A stretch of 64,000 bases of DNA from Haladaptatus caseinilyticus (GTDB lineage Archaea; Halobacteriota; Halobacteria; Halobacteriales; Haladaptataceae), in the NCBI RefSeq assembly GCF_026248685.1, contig NZ_CP111042.1, positions 1 to 64,000 on the forward strand, written 5' to 3'. This document shows, one piece after another, positions 61,976 through 64,000 of the stretch. Numbering within the stretch: position 1 is the stretch's first letter; each line of letters starts with the position of its first letter. The notes beneath the pieces were generated by a model that worked only from the letters and a program-made list of their open reading frames with translations, was not told the DNA's origin and ran no database searches. The position numbers and the translations under genes are program-made.

Positions 61976-63697
61976 ATGTTAAAACTCATCGATCGGGAGA
62001 TAGAAGCGACGTTTCGAGATCGCATTGATTCTGAAGAGCTCGAACGACACATCGATGCATTCGACGGATTAGAGCGCGTCTCGGGGACGGAAGACGAATG
62101 GACAGCGAGCGAATACGTCGTTGAGACGCTTACGGAATATGGTGTTGACGCGACACTCGAAGAATTTGATGCATATGTCAGTGTTCCGGAGGACGCTGAA
62201 CTTACCGTGACAACGCCGACGCATCGAGAGGTGACGGACGCCATCACCACTTCGTTCGGCGCAAGCACTCCCGCAGCCGGGATCCATGCGGAGGTCGTTC
62301 ACCTCCCGAATGTGGATGCCGAATCGGTTGCGAACACCGATATCACCGACCGTATCGTCTTTACTCGCGGTCTTCCGACACCCGAGCCAGTGCGATTACT
62401 CGAAAACGCTGGTGCCACTGCAGTAATCTTCGAATCGGTCACACCCGATGAGCTCCACGAGATGATTGTCACGCCAGTCTGGGGAACTCCTGAACTCGGT
62501 GATGAGGCGGACATTCCAAACCTTCCGGTAATCGAAATACTACAACAAGACGGCGCGTGGCTTCGTCGCCGTCTTGATGACGGGCCAGTCGAAGCAACAG
62601 TGACCACAGAAGTGACGACTGAAATACGGACACTTCCGTGTCCGGTTGGGCGTCTCGAGGGGAACAAGAGCGACCGTTTCTTTCTCATCGGTAATCACGT
62701 GGACTCGTGGTATGAAGGACTCACGGACAACGCCACTGCGATGGCGGCAACACTCGAACTTGCACGTATCTTTGCCGAGGAGCAGCCACGCCGCGGACTT
62801 GTCTTCGGGTTTTGGCCCGGTCACTCGACCGGCCGATACGCTGGCAGTGCGTGGTATGCTGACGAGTATTGGGCTGACCTACGCCAAAACGGCGTTGCCT
62901 ATCTTCACCTCGATCTGAATGGGTTACGAGGTGCCGACAGTCTCTGGTACCAGCATATGGCTGAACTCGGTGACGAACATCTCAATACCATGGAAACGGC
63001 AAGCGACTTCCCTCTCCGCGAGGACGATGAGAGCTTCCTTGGCGACTCAGATCGCCCAGCACGAAATTCGGATCAATCATTTTGGGGTGCTGGGCTTTCC
63101 TCGCTTCTCTCTGGTGCACGTCTTGACCCTGGAACACAAGATGGTGGCCCAATTGGTGGTGGGTGGTGGTGGCATACGCCTGAAGACACCCGCGACAAAG
63201 TCGATATAGACGTACTTGTCGAAGAAACCAAGCTCTACGTATCGCTGGCAGCGCGCATTTGTGAATCTCCTGTCCTCCCTCATGATTATAGCGCCACTGC
63301 GGCTGACATTCGTACTGAACTCGACGCAATCGATCCTGACGATGAGTGGTTTACTGATGTTCGATCCGAACTTGATGCCTTTGAGACAGCCATCACTGAA
63401 GCGAATGAGGTCATCGATCACGTGGATACTGAAACCGAATCGTCGTTGAAGGCCGTCGAAGATTTGCAGGTCGATCTCGGAAATTTGCTCGTTCCTGCCC
63501 TTTATACCTCCGGTAGCGAGCATCATCAGGAATCGGCACTTCCGTTTGCACCCCTTCCTGGCCTCCGAATCGATGAGTTATCGGAGCTCACCGGACGTGA
63601 GCTACTCTTCGCTAAAACGACGCTCCAACGAGAGGAAAACCGCCTTGCAGATCGTCTTCGCGCCGCGACTGATCGAATTGAGCGATTCATAGACTAG
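61976..63697 (+). CDS. M28-like zinc hydrolase with altered active site (paralog 2)
   Basis: A 573-residue paralog of the protein at 53571 with the same plan: N-terminal helices (SEELERHIDAFDGLERVSGT), a PA-like insertion (about 75-220), and the M28 core. Core blocks: IGNHVDSWYEGLTDNATAMA, FGFWPGHSTGRYAGSAWYAD with Gly-His-Ser replacing GEE, HLDLNGLRGADS and WWWHTPEDTRDKVD. The helical C-terminal extension (about 480-573) is again Asp/Glu-rich. ATG 61976 (MLKLIDREIEA) is chosen because the upstream frame is antisense to the amidohydrolase. It overlaps the convergent SDR stop by 3 bp. Confidence 0.87.
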   Translation: MLKLIDREIEATFRDRIDSEELERHIDAFDGLERVSGTEDEWTASEYVVETLTEYGVDATLEEFDAYVSVPEDAELTVTTPTHREVTDAITTSFGASTPAAGIHAEVVHLPNVDAESVANTDITDRIVFTRGLPTPEPVRLLENAGATAVIFESVTPDELHEMIVTPVWGTPELGDEADIPNLPVIEILQQDGAWLRRRLDDGPVEATVTTEVTTEIRTLPCPVGRLEGNKSDRFFLIGNHVDSWYEGLTDNATAMAATLELARIFAEEQPRRGLVFGFWPGHSTGRYAGSAWYADEYWADLRQNGVAYLHLDLNGLRGADSLWYQHMAELGDEHLNTMETASDFPLREDDESFLGDSDRPARNSDQSFWGAGLSSLLSGARLDPGTQDGGPIGGGWWWHTPEDTRDKVDIDVLVEETKLYVSLAARICESPVLPHDYSATAADIRTELDAIDPDDEWFTDVRSELDAFETAITEANEVIDHVDTETESSLKAVEDLQVDLGNLLVPALYTSGSEHHQESALPFAPLPGLRIDELSELTGRELLFAKTTLQREENRLADRLRAATDRIERFID

Positions 63698-64000
63698 GAG
63701 AGACTGGCACCGCCATCAACAGTGACGACACTTCCCGTCATGTATGCACCGCCCTCACCGGACAAAAACTCGATTACTTCGGCTACTTCGTCTGCCGAAC
63801 CCAGTCGTTGTATCGGTAGATCCGCGGTGAATGCTTCGATCTCTTCTTCCGTCCACAATCCTGAGTCGGTCGTTAATGGCGTATCGATGAGCCCTGGAAC
63901 GACGCAATTGACACGGACTGACGGTGCAAGCTGTTTTGCTAACCCCTTTGTGAGACCAAGAATCCCTGCTTTCGAAGCTGAGTAGTGAACACCGGCACTC
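63694..64000 (-). CDS. Short-chain dehydrogenase/reductase, 5' end outside the window
   Basis: The C-terminal about 101 codons of a classical SDR are present. The catalytic Tyr-Lys pair appears as HYSASKAGILGLTKGLAKQL at the window edge, followed by VRVNCVVPGLIDTPLTTDSG, the substrate loop, and the end GEGGAYMTGSVVTVDGGASL. The Rossmann N-terminus is not visible. It may oxidise or reduce an intermediate of the neighbouring hydrolase pathway. Confidence 0.88.
   Translation of the reverse strand, partial: SAGVHYSASKAGILGLTKGLAKQLAPSVRVNCVVPGLIDTPLTTDSGLWTEEEIEAFTADLPIQRLGSADEVAEVIEFLSGEGGAYMTGSVVTVDGGASLS

Noticed and set aside
1-64000. Insertion sequences, tRNA and rRNA genes
   Set aside because: I looked for transposase motifs, terminal inverted repeats, tRNA-like cloverleafs and rRNA stretches and found none I could support; mobile activity is inferred only from gene remnants and repeats.

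Overview
The window is haloarchaeal (class Halobacteria). The predicted proteins are acidic. Secreted proteins carry twin-arginine lipoprotein signals. The regulators are of typically haloarchaeal kinds (bacterio-opsin-activator HTH_10, DUF7344-type winged helices, a HalOD1-like domain), and replication genes are Orc1/Cdc6. A ParA cassette, an orc-linked origin and many broken genes suggest a megaplasmid or a plasmid-derived, rearranged chromosomal segment. I saw no tRNA, rRNA, CRISPR array or intact transposase.

Layout. 0-6.5 kb is a maintenance module: ParA and a small partner behind TTCG-rich repeats, a TIR/deoxyribosyltransferase-like protein, a winged-helix protein, a dead orc fragment with its own inverted repeats, then an intact orc gene preceded by six ORB-like repeats. 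6.5-14.5 kb holds an AbrB-like protein, small regulators, a zinc ribbon, membrane proteins, a glycosyltransferase and several gene remnants. 14.6-22.8 kb is a complete Dpp-type ABC importer (SBP, two permeases, two ATPases) with a divergent HTH_10 regulator and an OFA-type MFS transporter. 23.6-28 kb is a very large PAS/GAF sensor-regulator with two small regulatory genes.

28-35 kb holds a broken acyl-CoA ligase, a GMC oxidoreductase with its Tat-exported small subunit, an IclR regulator and an intact acyl-CoA ligase. 37-42.6 kb is a metal module: a P1B-type ATPase with three HMA domains, an HTH_10 regulator, a BASS-family transporter, an HxlR regulator and a Cys-Cys protein. 42.6-43.9 kb holds VapBC with a frameshifted toxin and a repeated small-gene cassette. 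44.4-51 kb has an acyl-CoA dehydrogenase, an acyl-CoA ligase and a TAXI-type TRAP importer. 51.7-64 kb has a UV endonuclease and then a catabolic cluster: racemase, two M28-like hydrolases with an altered active site, a zinc-type dehydrogenase, a sodium symporter with tiny membrane partners, an M20 peptidase, an amidohydrolase and an SDR.

The gene content fits an organic-substrate scavenging replicon: uptake of peptides, organic acids and amides, activation to CoA thioesters or hydrolysis, then oxidation. The modules are separated by decayed DNA. Three remnants of a family B DNA polymerase 3' end, two or three copies of a small minus-strand cassette and a shared ~105-bp remnant lie at those borders, which suggests assembly by recombination.
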